Assembly (NCBI RefSeq): GCF_001642805.2
Contig: NZ_CP016948.1
Span: forward strand, 1,426,001 to 1,490,000
Direction: 5' to 3'
From: Serratia surfactantfaciens
GTDB lineage: Bacteria > Pseudomonadota > Gammaproteobacteria > Enterobacterales > Enterobacteriaceae
DNA: 64,000 bases
Under the pieces are notes generated by a model that made no database searches, was not told the DNA's origin, and saw only the letters and a list, made by a program, of their open reading frames with translations. The position numbers and the translations under genes are program-made. Of the stretch, positions 48,429 through 58,774 are shown piece after piece (within the stretch, counting starts at the first letter, position 1; every line of letters starts with the position of its first letter).

Positions 48429-49127
48429 TTACCAGAGCAACGGCGCCGGCTCGCGGCCATTTTCGGCGTAGTACAGCGAGGGCAGGAACTGCGCTAAATA
48501 GCTGAACTCGTTGTAGCAGTGGCGCATCAGGTTAAACCCGATGTCGTCCGCCAGTTCGTCGTGGGCGTTGGCGCAGGCTTTACCCAGCAGGAAGCGGCTG
48601 CGCAGTACGCACCCATAGGGCGTATCGCGCACCAGATGCAGCATTTCGCCGTCGCAGGGATCGCCGTTGTCATCCAGCGCCACCTGATCGCCGAAGCCGA
48701 TGCGCGCGCAAACGGCGGCGGAGAGCGCCTGCGCGTCACGCGCCTGGCGCAGCGGCTGCGGCGCGAAGAAGTCCTCGGCGGCGTGAAACTTGAGGCGCGC
48801 CGCGACCGGCGGCAGCTCCGCCAGCCATTCGACCGCTTCGATGCTGGCGCCGACGTAGCTTTCCCCTTTTTTCCAGTGGCGATCCCAGCCGCGATGTTCG
48901 ACGTGATCGTGCGGGTGCCACCAGTTGATGTGCTGGGTGCTCTCGAAGAAGGTGAACCACCAGTCCAGCATGCGCCCTTTACAACCGTGCAGATCGGTTC
49001 GAACCGCTACGGTGAGCAGGCCGTCGGCGCTGCGGCTCAGCCCCATTTCCAGCCGCAGCGGCTCGGGCCTGAGCAACTCGTTGATATCGTTGACGCCCCA
49101 GGGCGCCAGCAGGGAAGGATGTGTCAT
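48429..49127 (-). CDS. DAPG-hydrolase-like enzyme (PhlG family)
   Basis: A 232-aa protein with the pattern of 2,4-diacetylphloroglucinol hydrolase PhlG, which cleaves a C-C bond using zinc. Possible metal ligands are in WWHPHDH (residues 69-75) and RHCYNEF (His203 and Glu207, an HxxxE motif as in PhlG). The core MLDWWFTFFESTQHINWWHPHDH is typical. It is divergent from a TetR gene across a perfect inverted repeat. Phloroglucinol is not known to be made by Serratia, so detoxification of an imported acyl-phenol is one reading. Start chosen for AGGAAC upstream. Confidence 0.8.
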   Translation of the reverse strand: MTHPSLLAPWGVNDINELLRPEPLRLEMGLSRSADGLLTVAVRTDLHGCKGRMLDWWFTFFESTQHINWWHPHDHVEHRGWDRHWKKGESYVGASIEAVEWLAELPPVAARLKFHAAEDFFAPQPLRQARDAQALSAAVCARIGFGDQVALDDNGDPCDGEMLHLVRDTPYGCVLRSRFLLGKACANAHDELADDIGFNLMRHCYNEFSYLAQFLPSLYYAENGREPAPLLW

Positions 49128-49140
49128 AATGGGTTCCTGT

Positions 49141-49175
49141 TTTATTTTGGAAACGATATTTGTTTCCAAAATAAA
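49141..49175. promoter_or_regulatory. Perfect 14-bp inverted repeat, likely TetR operator
   Basis: TTTATTTTGGAAAC and GTTTCCAAAATAAA, with a 7-base centre, lie in the 93-base gap between the divergent DAPG-hydrolase-like and TetR genes. The position and symmetry fit an autoregulated TetR site covering both promoters. A terminator is unlikely because it precedes both genes. Confidence 0.85.
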
Positions 49176-49220
49176 GCTATGCCGTTATGCTGAGTCTGTC
49201 AACGCTTGTGAGGAACAAAT

Positions 49221-49886
49221 ATGGCGAACCCGAATGAAGAACCGCTGCGCGCTCGCGGCCGGCCGGCCACGCCGGAAACGGCGCTGCGCGACGCGCTGAC
49301 GCAGGCGACGCTGGCGCTGCTGCTCGACGGCGGATACGCCGCGGCAACGGTGGATGCGGTGGCGAAACGCGCCGGGGTGGCTAAAAAAACCCTGTATCGC
49401 TTTGCCGCTAATCGCGATGAGCTGGTGGCGCAGGCGGTGAGCGGCTGGACCGAGGCGTTTCAGCCGGCCTTCGCACAGGATGCCGGGCGGCGGGAGGCGG
49501 TAGCGCCGCTGTTGGAAACGGGACTGAAGGCGGTGGCGCAGCAGGTGCTGAGCGCCGAAGCGGTGGGCATGTTTCGGCTGCTGCAGAGCGATTTCCCGGG
49601 GCGTGAGGCGCTGCTGGACAGCTACCAGCGCAACGGCATTCAGCGCGGGCGATCGACGGTGGCGGATTGGCTGCGGCGCCAGCAGCAATACGGCTGGTTG
49701 CTTGCGCGCGACTGGGCGCAAACCGGCGACCTGTTGCTGGCGATGACCATCGCCGAACCGCTGCGCCAGATGACGTTGGGGCTGCTACCGCCGGGCAGCG
49801 CGATCGACGAACGCATCGCGGCGGCGGTGGCGCTGGTGATGCCGGGGTTGCTGCGCGGCGAAAACGCGGAGTGCGCCACATTGTGA
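49221..49886 (+). CDS. TetR-family transcriptional regulator
   Basis: A 221-aa regulator. The N-terminal TetR helix-turn-helix is clear: LLLDGGYAAATVDAVAKRAGVAKKTLYRFAANRDELVAQAV. The C-terminal ligand domain is unassigned. It is divergent from the DAPG-hydrolase-like gene, the arrangement seen for phlH/phlG in pseudomonads, so it probably represses that gene and itself and responds to an acyl-phenol or breakdown product. GAGGAACAA precedes the start. Confidence 0.9.
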   Translation: MANPNEEPLRARGRPATPETALRDALTQATLALLLDGGYAAATVDAVAKRAGVAKKTLYRFAANRDELVAQAVSGWTEAFQPAFAQDAGRREAVAPLLETGLKAVAQQVLSAEAVGMFRLLQSDFPGREALLDSYQRNGIQRGRSTVADWLRRQQQYGWLLARDWAQTGDLLLAMTIAEPLRQMTLGLLPPGSAIDERIAAAVALVMPGLLRGENAECATL

Positions 49887-49946
49887 GCCGTATTCATCTG
49901 TGGCATGTTGATTGTTCAGTCCATATCACTTTTTCGCGATGCCCAC

Positions 49947-50858
49947 ATGAATGCTGCTTACCCGTTCAAGCAGGGCGATCTGTTCGCCTTGACCGTTTTT
50001 CTGGCTGTTGCCACCCATCGCAGCTTTCACGCGGCGGCGGTGGAGCTGGAGGTGACGCCGTCGGCGGTCAGCCACTCGATAAAAAACCTGGAACAGCGGC
50101 TTGGGGTGAGGCTGTTCAACCGCACCACGCGTAGCGTGGCGCCGACCGAGGCGGGTGAGCGTTTGGCGGCGCAGCTGCGCCCGGCGCTGTCGTCTATTTC
50201 GCAGGCGCTGCATGAAGTGGATGAATGGCGCGCCACGCCGAGCGGCACCGTGCGCATCAACGCCAGCGAAGGGGCGGTCAGGCTGGTATTGCGCCCGTTG
50301 CTGGCCGATTTCCTGCGCGAGTACCCCCATATCCATCTGGACATCGTTTGCGACGGCAAGCTGAGCGATATCGTCGCCGAGGGGTTTGATGTCGGCATTC
50401 GGCTGGCGGAAGCCGTGCCGCAGGACATGATCGCGATGCGCGTCAGCCCGCCCGTACGTTTCGCCGCCATCGCCGCGCCCGGCTATTTCGCCGTCCATGG
50501 GCGCCCGGCGACGCCGCAGGATTTGCTGCGTCATAACTGCATCCGTTTTCGCTTCGACAGCGGCACGATTTATCGTTGGGAATTCGAACGCGATGGCCTG
50601 AGCGAGTCGATCGGCGTCACCGGCGCGTTGACGCTGACCGATCAACCCCTGATGGTGGAAGCCGCCATCGATGGTATCGGCATCGCTTTCGTTCCCGAAC
50701 ATTTGGCGCTAGAGGCGTTACACGACGGGCGACTGGAACGGGTGCTGGAAGCGTGGTGTCCGGCTTATCCGGGGCTGTGTCTCTACTACTCCGGCCATCG
50801 CCACGTTTCGGGCGCGCTGAAGGCGTTGATCGAGTATCTGCGCGCGGCGCAGTCCTGA
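49947..50858 (+). CDS. LysR-type transcriptional regulator
   Basis: A 303-aa regulator with winged helix VFLAVATHRSFHAAAVELEVTPSAVSHSIKNLEQRLGVRLF and a normal co-inducer domain (PQDLLRHNCIRFRFDSG). It belongs to the broad DmlR/PgrR-like group. The start is uncertain: an ATG at 49905 would add 14 residues with no better ribosome site. It lies upstream of a zinc alcohol dehydrogenase on the same strand and may regulate it. Confidence 0.88.
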   Translation: MNAAYPFKQGDLFALTVFLAVATHRSFHAAAVELEVTPSAVSHSIKNLEQRLGVRLFNRTTRSVAPTEAGERLAAQLRPALSSISQALHEVDEWRATPSGTVRINASEGAVRLVLRPLLADFLREYPHIHLDIVCDGKLSDIVAEGFDVGIRLAEAVPQDMIAMRVSPPVRFAAIAAPGYFAVHGRPATPQDLLRHNCIRFRFDSGTIYRWEFERDGLSESIGVTGALTLTDQPLMVEAAIDGIGIAFVPEHLALEALHDGRLERVLEAWCPAYPGLCLYYSGHRHVSGALKALIEYLRAAQS

Positions 50859-51010
50859 TGCGTTCTTCTTTCGGCTACGCCAATTAGTGAGCCGCCTTCA
50901 TCTCGACAGTGAGGTTCGCTTGCATTGTTGCGGCGTGGGGCCTGCCTTACGCTCATGAGGAGACGCCGGGCAATCGTCCGGAACCCGCACCACAATGCAG
51001 CGAGGAATCG

Positions 51011-52048
51011 ATGATGGATAAGAAGATGAAAGCGGTAGTTATGACCGGCGCCAACCGGCCCTGGGAAATCAGACAGGTGCCGATGCCCCGCGCAGAACCG
51101 GGGCAGGTTCTGGTCAAAGTACACGCCTCGGGCATGTGCTACACCGACGTGTGGGCGACGCAAGGATACGGCGGCGATATTTACCCGCAAACGCCGGGTC
51201 ATGAAGTGGTGGGGGAAGTGGTCGAGGTGGGCGCCGGCGTGCATACGCGGCAGATCGGCGATCGCGTCGGCACCACCTGGGTGCAATCGGCCTGCGGCCG
51301 CTGCCCGTACTGCCGCGAAAATCGGCCGCTGACGGGGCAAACGGCGATGAACTGCCCGGCGCCGCGCACCACCGGTTTTGCCGCCCAGGGCGGCCACGCC
51401 GAGTATATCGCCATCGCCGCGGAAGGCACGGTGTTACTGCCGGACGGGCTGTCTTATATCGACGCCGCGCCAATGATGTGTGCGGGGTATACCACCTGGA
51501 GCGGCCTGCGCGACGCGGCGCCGTTGCCGCATGAAACGGTCGCGGTGTTGGGTATCGGCGGGCTGGGGCATGTCGCGCTGCAGCTGTCGAAAGCCTGCGG
51601 TTTCGATACCGTTGCCATCACTCATTCGCCGGACAAGCACGCGCTGGCGAAGCAGTTGGGCGCCGATCGCATCGTCGCCTCCGGCAAGGCGCTGCGGGAG
51701 AGCGGCGGCGCGGATATTCTGCTGGTGACCACCAATGACTTCGACTCCGCGCAGGAAGCGATGAACGGCTTGCGGGTTGATGGCCGAGTGGTGTTGTGCG
51801 GGCTGGACTTCAGCAAGCCGTTCGCTATCTCTTCGGAAGGGGTGCCGTTCCATATGATGCGTCAGCGGGTGATCGGGTCGACCCATGGCGGGCAGCACTA
51901 CCTGAGTGAGGTGCTGAACCTGGCGGCGAAAGGCAAAGTGAAGCCGATTGTCGAGACGTTTGCGCTGGAACAAGCCCAGGAGGCTTATGAACGGCTTGCC
52001 TCCGGCAACATGCGTTTCCGCGGTGTCTTCGTGCCATCGGCGGCGTGA
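51011..52048 (+). CDS. Zinc-dependent alcohol dehydrogenase
   Basis: A 345-aa medium-chain dehydrogenase. Catalytic zinc site: CYTDVWATQGYGG and GHEVVGEVVEVG. Structural zinc cysteines appear in the CGRCPYCRENRPLTGQTAMNC segment. NAD(P)-binding glycines: AVLGIGGLGHVALQLSKACG. Length is normal. AGGAATCG lies before the start; tandem ATGs leave a two-residue ambiguity. It is preceded by a LysR gene. Substrate unknown; the form resembles AdhC/AdhA aldehyde/alcohol enzymes. Confidence 0.9.
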   Translation: MMDKKMKAVVMTGANRPWEIRQVPMPRAEPGQVLVKVHASGMCYTDVWATQGYGGDIYPQTPGHEVVGEVVEVGAGVHTRQIGDRVGTTWVQSACGRCPYCRENRPLTGQTAMNCPAPRTTGFAAQGGHAEYIAIAAEGTVLLPDGLSYIDAAPMMCAGYTTWSGLRDAAPLPHETVAVLGIGGLGHVALQLSKACGFDTVAITHSPDKHALAKQLGADRIVASGKALRESGGADILLVTTNDFDSAQEAMNGLRVDGRVVLCGLDFSKPFAISSEGVPFHMMRQRVIGSTHGGQHYLSEVLNLAAKGKVKPIVETFALEQAQEAYERLASGNMRFRGVFVPSAA

Positions 52049-52051
52049 GAA

Positions 52052-52073
52052 AAGGGCCGAGAATTCGGCCCTT
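52052..52073. terminator. Terminator between the alcohol dehydrogenase and pckA genes
   Basis: AAGGGCCGA-gaat-TCGGCCCTT between the convergent genes. A second strong hairpin, GCAGGGCGCC-gc-GGCGCCCTGC, follows at 52078-52099 just past the pckA stop. Confidence 0.75.
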
Positions 52074-52104
52074 GATGGCAGGGCGCCGCGGCGCCCTGCT
52101 TCTG

Positions 52105-53724
52105 TTACAGCTTCGGCCCGGCGTTCACCAGTTTTTCGCCCGTCTGGGTGACGGTGTATTTAGCGAAGTTGTCGATAAAGCGCTGTGCCAGATCCTGCGC
52201 CTTCTCCCGCCACAGCGATTCGTCGGCGTAGGTTTTGCGCGGATCGAGGATGGACGGATCGACGCCCGGCAGCGCGGTCGGCACTTCCAGCCCGAAGATC
52301 GGCAGCGTGAAGGTCTCGGCCTGTTCAATGTCGCCATTCAGAATGGCGTCGATGATGCCGCGCGTATCTTTGATAGAAATGCGCTTGCCGCTGCCGTTCC
52401 AGCCGGTGTTCACCAGGTAAGCCTGGGCGCCGGCGGCCTCCATGCGTTTCACCAGCACTTCGGCGTACTGCGTCGGGTGCAGCGTCAGGAACGCGGCGCC
52501 GAAGCAGGCGGAGAAGGTTGGCGTCGGCGCGGTGATGCCGCGTTCGGTGCCGGCCAGCTTGGCGGTGAAGCCGGACAGGAAGTGATATTGGGTCTGTTCC
52601 GGCGTCAGGCGTGACACTGGCGGCAGCACGCCGAAGGCGTCGGCGGTCAGGAAGATGATCTTGCGCGCATGGCCGGCCTTGGATACCGGCTTGACGATGT
52701 TCTCGATGTGATAAATCGGGTAGGAGACGCGGGTGTTCTCGGTTTTGCTGGCGTCGTCGAAGTCGATGCTGCCGTCGGCCAGCACGGTGACGTTTTCCAA
52801 CAACGCATCGCGGCGGATCGCCTGATAGATTTCCGGCTCCGCCTGCGGCGACAGCTTGATGGTTTTGGCGTAGCAGCCGCCTTCGAAGTTGAACACGCCG
52901 TCGTCGTCCCAGCCGTGCTCGTCATCGCCGATCAGCTGGCGTTTCGGATCGGTGGAGAGGGTGGTTTTGCCGGTGCCGGACAGGCCGAAGAACACCGCCA
53001 CGTCGCCTTGCTCGCCGACGTTGGCCGAGCAGTGCATCGAGGCGATGCCCTGCAGCGGCAGCAGATAGTTCATGATCGAAAACAGGCCTTTCTTCATCTC
53101 GCCGCCATACCAGGTGCCGCCGATCAGCTGCATGCGCTCGGTCAGGTTGAAGGCGACGAAGTTTTCCGAGTGCAGCCCCTGCTGCTGCCAGTCCGGGTTG
53201 GTGCATTTGGCGCCGTTCATTACCACGAAGTCCGGTTCAAAGTCCGCCAGTTCGGCTTCGGTCGGGCGGATGAACATGTTTTTCACGAAGTGCGCCTGCC
53301 AGGCCACCTCGGTGATGAAGCGCACCTTGAGGCGCGTGTCGGCGTTGGCGCCGCAGAAGGCGTCGACCACGAACAGGCGCTTGCCGGAAAGCTGATTGCC
53401 CACCAGCGTCTTCAGATGCTGCCAGACTTCCGGCGAGAGCGGCTGGTTGTCGTTCTTGCCGGTGCCGCTGTCGGACCACCAGACGGTGTCGCGCGTGGTG
53501 TCGTCGCGCACGATGTATTTGTCTTTCGGCGAACGGCCGGTGAATTCGCCGGTGGCGACGTTGACCGCCCCCAGTTGGGTGAGGGTGCCGCGCTCCAGCG
53601 GCGGCAGGTCGGCGCGGGTCTCTTCGGCGAACAGCAATTCATAGCTGGGGTTATAAACGATGTCGGCGGCCTGATGGATACCGTAACCAGCGAGGGTTTG
53701 TGGGGTAACAGCGCGTGAAGACAT
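52105..53724 (-). CDS. pckA: ATP-dependent phosphoenolpyruvate carboxykinase
   Basis: A 539-aa, full-length gluconeogenic enzyme turning oxaloacetate and ATP into PEP, CO2 and ADP. P-loop [13 protein letters not shown], the metal/substrate motifs [23 protein letters not shown] and the conserved RNEF-type region (SPKDKYIV) are intact. The convergent neighbour is an alcohol dehydrogenase. Upstream, a divergent 2-hydroxycarboxylate symporter would supply C4/C6 acids feeding oxaloacetate, so the two fit one physiology. Confidence 0.97.
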   Translation of the reverse strand: MSSRAVTPQTLAGYGIHQAADIVYNPSYELLFAEETRADLPPLERGTLTQLGAVNVATGEFTGRSPKDKYIVRDDTTRDTVWWSDSGTGKNDNQPLSPEVWQHLKTLVGNQLSGKRLFVVDAFCGANADTRLKVRFITEVAWQAHFVKNMFIRPTEAELADFEPDFVVMNGAKCTNPDWQQQGLHSENFVAFNLTERMQLIGGTWYGGEMKKGLFSIMNYLLPLQGIASMHCSANVGEQGDVAVFFGLSGTGKTTLSTDPKRQLIGDDEHGWDDDGVFNFEGGCYAKTIKLSPQAEPEIYQAIRRDALLENVTVLADGSIDFDDASKTENTRVSYPIYHIENIVKPVSKAGHARKIIFLTADAFGVLPPVSRLTPEQTQYHFLSGFTAKLAGTERGITAPTPTFSACFGAAFLTLHPTQYAEVLVKRMEAAGAQAYLVNTGWNGSGKRISIKDTRGIIDAILNGDIEQAETFTLPIFGLEVPTALPGVDPSILDPRKTYADESLWREKAQDLAQRFIDNFAKYTVTQTGEKLVNAGPKL

Positions 53725-54156
53725 ATTCTACTTCCTTATGAGTCATATTATGCCTTTTTCCCGCGCGGTGCCGCGCGCAGGATTAAGGATCGGATCAAGC
53801 TGACCGGATTCAGCTAATGGCGTTTCCGGTTCTTTATTAATAAAACAGGGGGCTTTTTCGCCCTCCTATAGCATAGCAGCGAATTTAAACTTGATTACTT
53901 TAATTACAAAATGCTGACGATAATTAATTAAAACCAACCTTGGCGGAGGGTCACAATATTGAATTCCACCCGCGTAATTTAGTTTTGCATTTTTATTTTT
54001 TATCATATCGTCAGGGCTGTCTACTGTTTTATTTCTTATTAGAAAAGGCGAAGTCCGCAATAGGATTTTTCGTAATCATTTGTTTTTGCTTGGCTATGGC
54101 AGGTTGTTGCGCCAGGTAAACCTAACCGTACTGTACGCTTGTCAGCAGGGTGAATA
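53725..54156. promoter_or_regulatory. Gene-free divergent region between pckA and the 2-HCT symporter
   Basis: A 432-base, AT-rich gap holding both promoters. An inverted repeat TTTAATTA (53899-53906) with TAATTAAA (53925-53932), 18 bases apart, resembles the AT-rich sites of CitB/DpiA/DcuR-type response regulators that control citrate and C4-acid transport; this is only a resemblance. A hairpin at about 53848-53866 (GGGGGC/GCCCTCC) may matter for pckA mRNA. I see no CRP box that I trust and no ORF. Confidence 0.45.
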
Positions 54157-55500
54157 ATGAAACAGATAAATGCAGAACTGGCCTGTGATAAAAATACGGC
54201 CTCGTCCGAATCTTCAGGGTTAATTAATCAACTTCGTCAAATAGATATCGGTGCGGTGCCGATCGCGTTGTTTATCACCATTTGTGCGATCGTGGCGATT
54301 TCCGCCTACGCCAACTTCCTGCCGAAGAATATGATCGGCGGCCTGGCGGTGATAATGACGCTGGGCTTTGCATTGGCGCAGTTGGGTAAAAGCATTCCCG
54401 TGCTGCGCGATATCGGCGGACCGGCCATTCTGTGTTTGATGGTGCCGTCGGTGCTGGTCTATTTCAACGTGTTCCAGCCCAACGTCATGGGCACCGTCCA
54501 TCTGCTGATGAAAGACGCCAACCTGCTTTATTTCGTGATCGCCAGTCTGGTGGTCGGCAGCATTCTCGGTATGAACCGGGTGATCCTGATCCAGGGGATG
54601 ATTCGCATGTTCGTGCCGCTGGTGGTGGGCACGGTCACGGCGGTGATCACCGGGCTGCTGGTAGGCAAACTGTTTGGCTTTACCTTCTATCACACCTTCT
54701 TCTTCATCATCGTGCCGATCATCGGCGGCGGCATCGGCGAGGGCATTTTACCGCTGTCGCTGGCCTATTCGGCGATCCTGGGCTCGACGCCGGACGTCTA
54801 TGTCGCGCAGCTGGCGCCGGCGGCGGTGCTGGGCAACATTTTCGCCATCGTCACCGCCGGGGTGCTGGCGCGCATCGGTATGCAACGCAAGGCGCTGAGC
54901 GGTGACGGCATGCTGATCCGTTCGGCGCAGGAGAACGCGATGTTCGCCATCAAGGAGCAAAGCGGCAACGTCGATTTTCAACTGATGGGGGGCGGGCTGC
55001 TGGTGATTTGCGCCTTCTTTATCGTCGGCGGCCTGTTCGAGCACATCGTGCATATCCCCGGCCCGGTGCTGATGATCCTGTTTGCGGTGCTGTGCAAATA
55101 CTGTCGGGTGATCCCGGCCTCGATGGAGACCGGCGCGCACAGTTTCTACAAGTTCGTCTCCACGGCGCTGGTGTGGCCGCTGATGATCGGCCTGGGCATG
55201 CTCTACGTGCCGCTGGAAAGCGTGGTGGCGGTGTTCTCTGTCGGTTATGTGGTGGTCTGCGGCTCGGTAGTGCTGTCGATGGGGCTGGTCAGTTTTCTGA
55301 TCGCGCCTTATCTGAAGATGTTCCCGGTGGAAGCGGCGATCGTCACCTGTTGCCACAGCGGCCTGGGCGGCACCGGTGATGTGGCGATCCTGTCGGCGTC
55401 GAACCGTATGGGGTTGATGCCGTTTGCCCAAATCGCCACGCGTATCGGCGGCGCTTCCACGGTCATTGGTGCGACGCTGCTGCTCGGTTGGTTAGTCTGA
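54157..55500 (+). CDS. 2-hydroxycarboxylate (citrate/malate) symporter, 2-HCT family
   Basis: A 447-aa inner-membrane symporter with about 11 spans. The two family re-entrant-loop motifs are present: GGGIGEGILPLSL and CHSGLGGTGDVAILSASNRM. The C-terminal IGGASTVIGATLLLGWLV is typical. Relatives are CitS (citrate/Na+), CimH (citrate-malate/H+) and MaeN (malate/Na+); the sequence reads closest to CimH. No citrate-lyase genes are adjacent, so aerobic use of malate or citrate is more likely than citrate fermentation. Confidence 0.9.
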   Translation: MKQINAELACDKNTASSESSGLINQLRQIDIGAVPIALFITICAIVAISAYANFLPKNMIGGLAVIMTLGFALAQLGKSIPVLRDIGGPAILCLMVPSVLVYFNVFQPNVMGTVHLLMKDANLLYFVIASLVVGSILGMNRVILIQGMIRMFVPLVVGTVTAVITGLLVGKLFGFTFYHTFFFIIVPIIGGGIGEGILPLSLAYSAILGSTPDVYVAQLAPAAVLGNIFAIVTAGVLARIGMQRKALSGDGMLIRSAQENAMFAIKEQSGNVDFQLMGGGLLVICAFFIVGGLFEHIVHIPGPVLMILFAVLCKYCRVIPASMETGAHSFYKFVSTALVWPLMIGLGMLYVPLESVVAVFSVGYVVVCGSVVLSMGLVSFLIAPYLKMFPVEAAIVTCCHSGLGGTGDVAILSASNRMGLMPFAQIATRIGGASTVIGATLLLGWLV

Positions 55501-55520
55501 GTCCAGAGTTTCTTATGGAT

Positions 55521-55550
55521 AACCGGGGTTGGATTGCCCCGGTTTTTTTA
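55521..55550 (+). terminator. Terminator of the 2-HCT symporter gene
   Basis: AACCGGGG-ttggattg-CCCCGGTT followed by a T-run, 20 bases past the stop. Confidence 0.9.
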
Positions 55551-57251
<1,701 letters not shown>

Positions 57252-57372
57252 ATCGGGCAACAAAAATAGGGCGTTTTGGGCAAAAACCCGACAATTCCTA
57301 TTAATTCCGTCATATTAGCGTGACATAGTAGCGCGCAGAAGGCCGGGCTTGCATACCTCGGGCTTCTGTCGG

Positions 57373-57400
57373 ATCGCCAACCTTTTCGGTTGGCGATTCA
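57373..57400. terminator. Terminator between the protease and the 69-aa gene
   Basis: ATCGCCAACC-ttttc-GGTTGGCGAT lies between the convergent genes; T-runs are short. Confidence 0.65.
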
Positions 57401-57607
57401 TTTTCCGCCTTTCAGCATGTTGATGGCGGCGCCGAGCAGGATGCGCCGTTCGATATCGTTGCTGTCCGCCAGCTGCCGCGCCAGATGTTTTTCCAGCGTT
57501 TCCACCGACAGCGCTTCGCCGCGATGGCGCAGCTGCATCACGCCGTCGCCGATCAGGCGGGCGACCTCATCCCATACGGGTTTAATCTCCTGTTCCGAGA
57601 ACGTCAT
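57398..57607 (-). CDS. Small hypothetical protein, FumD-like pattern
   Basis: A 69-aa acidic-basic helical protein (MTFSEQEIKPVWDEVARLIGDGVMQLRHRGEALSV...). Its layout, with the VxxxMxxLRxxG core and the helix DIERRILLGAAINMLK, is reminiscent of E. coli FumD (69 aa), a small fumarase-fold-unrelated hydratase. This is a weak hint only. It ends at the hairpin shared with the protease gene. Confidence 0.6.
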   Translation of the reverse strand: MTFSEQEIKPVWDEVARLIGDGVMQLRHRGEALSVETLEKHLARQLADSNDIERRILLGAAINMLKGGK

Positions 57608-57763
57608 GGCCTACCTCGGCTGGTTGATTTTTGCCCAATGTAGCAGTTGAACTGCGGCTTCGCTACCGGCCGCCTAAAACAGGAAGCATAAAAAACAAGC
57701 CATCAGTATTTCTTCTGGTTTTTACGCCCAATACTTACGGTGTTGAAATCAGGAGGACACATC

Positions 57764-57919
57764 ATGAACTGGGTCGAAACTTTGGCGGAGTATTACCGCC
57801 TCAGCCGCACGGGTGAAACGCAGCATTGGCTGTGTCGCCGCTGGTTGCCGCAGGGAGAAGCGCGGCTGGCCTATCTGCGAGAATTGCTGGAACCGACCGC
57901 GGCGCCGCAGCGGCGGTGA
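57764..57919 (+). CDS. 51-aa protein with strong ribosome-binding site
   Basis: MNWVETLAEYYRLSRTGETQ... is read from an ATG 7 bases after AGGAGG. The product is Trp- and Arg-rich with a proline-alanine tail (LLEPTAAPQRR) and no membrane span. A basic amphipathic segment CRRWLPQGEARLAYLRELL could contact nucleic acid or a protein surface. I do not recognise the family. It is convergent with the two small membrane genes that follow. Confidence 0.65.
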   Translation: MNWVETLAEYYRLSRTGETQHWLCRRWLPQGEARLAYLRELLEPTAAPQRR

Positions 57920-57957
57920 ACAGGGCGCCGGCGTTTGGCCGGCGTCGTTTCGCTGAG

Positions 57958-58065
57958 TTAACCGAAGGCTATCGCCGCCCAGCGCAACAGCAGCAACGCC
58001 AGGCAGATCAACAGCAGTACCACCACCATTTTACTGAGCTTGTGGCCCATGCGTTTTGTCGCCAC
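57958..58065 (-). CDS. 35-aa membrane peptide (GTG start)
   Basis: Starting at GTG (58065) with AAGGAGG 4 bases upstream, the frame reads VATKRMGHKLSKMVVVLLLI...RWAAIAFG: a basic head and one hydrophobic span (about residues 13-33), so a predicted single-span inner-membrane peptide with cytoplasmic N-terminus. An internal ATG at codon 6 is possible. Its ribosome site abuts the stop of the upstream 36-aa gene, 9 bases away, indicating translational coupling. No known family. Confidence 0.6.
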   Translation of the reverse strand: MATKRMGHKLSKMVVVLLLICLALLLLRWAAIAFG

Positions 58066-58074
58066 TCCGCCTCC

Positions 58075-58185
58075 TTAACTGAAATACCAGCCGCCGACGA
58101 GCGCGATGAGAAAAAGCGTCGCCAAGGCGACGCCGTTGAGTAAATCGCTGAAGGTATCGTCAGCATCGATGTCGTCTTGTCGCAT
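58075..58185 (-). CDS. 36-aa membrane peptide
   Basis: MRQDDIDADDTFSDLLNGVA...VGGWYFS has an acidic head (residues 3-13) and one hydrophobic span (about 17-35). The start has only a weak ribosome site; a longer upstream frame to 58326 does not look coding. It forms a tandem unit with the basic 35-aa peptide. The acidic and basic heads are complementary in charge, suggesting a heteromeric pair, but this is inference. Confidence 0.55.
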   Translation of the reverse strand: MRQDDIDADDTFSDLLNGVALATLFLIALVGGWYFS

Positions 58186-58377
58186 TGCCGGGTCGCCATT
58201 GGGTGAATAATAACCACAGTATGCGCCCGGCAGGGCGGCAGGCACAGCGAAGAACGGTAAAAACTCGTAAAGGCGGCGGTGGCGGAACGCGCAGTCGCGC
58301 TTGCGACGGATGCAGACGGCCGGCAATACGTTGTACTATCCTGTCTGCATTAAGGCATTTTTCCAAAAGGTATAATC

Positions 58378-58770
58378 ATGGCGACGGCAATTCCACAGAA
58401 ATACGAGCACCTTGAACGCTGGGCGTTCGGCGATACCGAACAGCAGGCCGATGAAGTGGTGCAATTGATCCTGAATGGCACCAAAACGGCCACCTGTTCC
58501 AACCTGGATGGCGAGGGGATCCCGCAGGCTGGCGATCTGTTCCTGGTGGTGGACGGCAAGGGCGAGCCGGTCTGTGCGGTTGAACTGACTGCGGTAGAAA
58601 TGAAAACCTACGATCAGGTGGATGAGGCGCACGCCTATGCTGAAGGTGAGGGCGACCGTTCACTGGCGCATTGGCGCAAAGAGCTGCAGCGTTTCTTCGA
58701 AGAATACGATCTGTTCTCGCCGGATATGACGCTGGTGCTGATGAATTTCAAAGTCGTCGACAAATTCTAA
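58378..58770 (+). CDS. ASCH domain protein
   Basis: A 130-aa single-domain protein. ASCH/PUA-fold features: WAFGDTEQQADEVVQLILNGTKTATCSN, GIPQAGDLFLVVDGKGEPVCAVELTAVEM and the EGEGDRSLAHWRKELQRFFEE helix. ASCH proteins bind RNA; characterised relatives include a Zymomonas ribonuclease and YqfB, an N4-acetylcytidine amidohydrolase. It is 4 bases from the next gene (C39-like), so the two form an operon. Which activity applies is unknown. Confidence 0.85.
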   Translation: MATAIPQKYEHLERWAFGDTEQQADEVVQLILNGTKTATCSNLDGEGIPQAGDLFLVVDGKGEPVCAVELTAVEMKTYDQVDEAHAYAEGEGDRSLAHWRKELQRFFEEYDLFSPDMTLVLMNFKVVDKF

Positions 58771-58774
58771 CCTC

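Noticed and set aside
52078..52099. GC-rich hairpin after pckA considered as a regulatory RNA
   Set aside because: Its position between convergent genes and its symmetry fit a terminator; nothing suggests an RNA gene.
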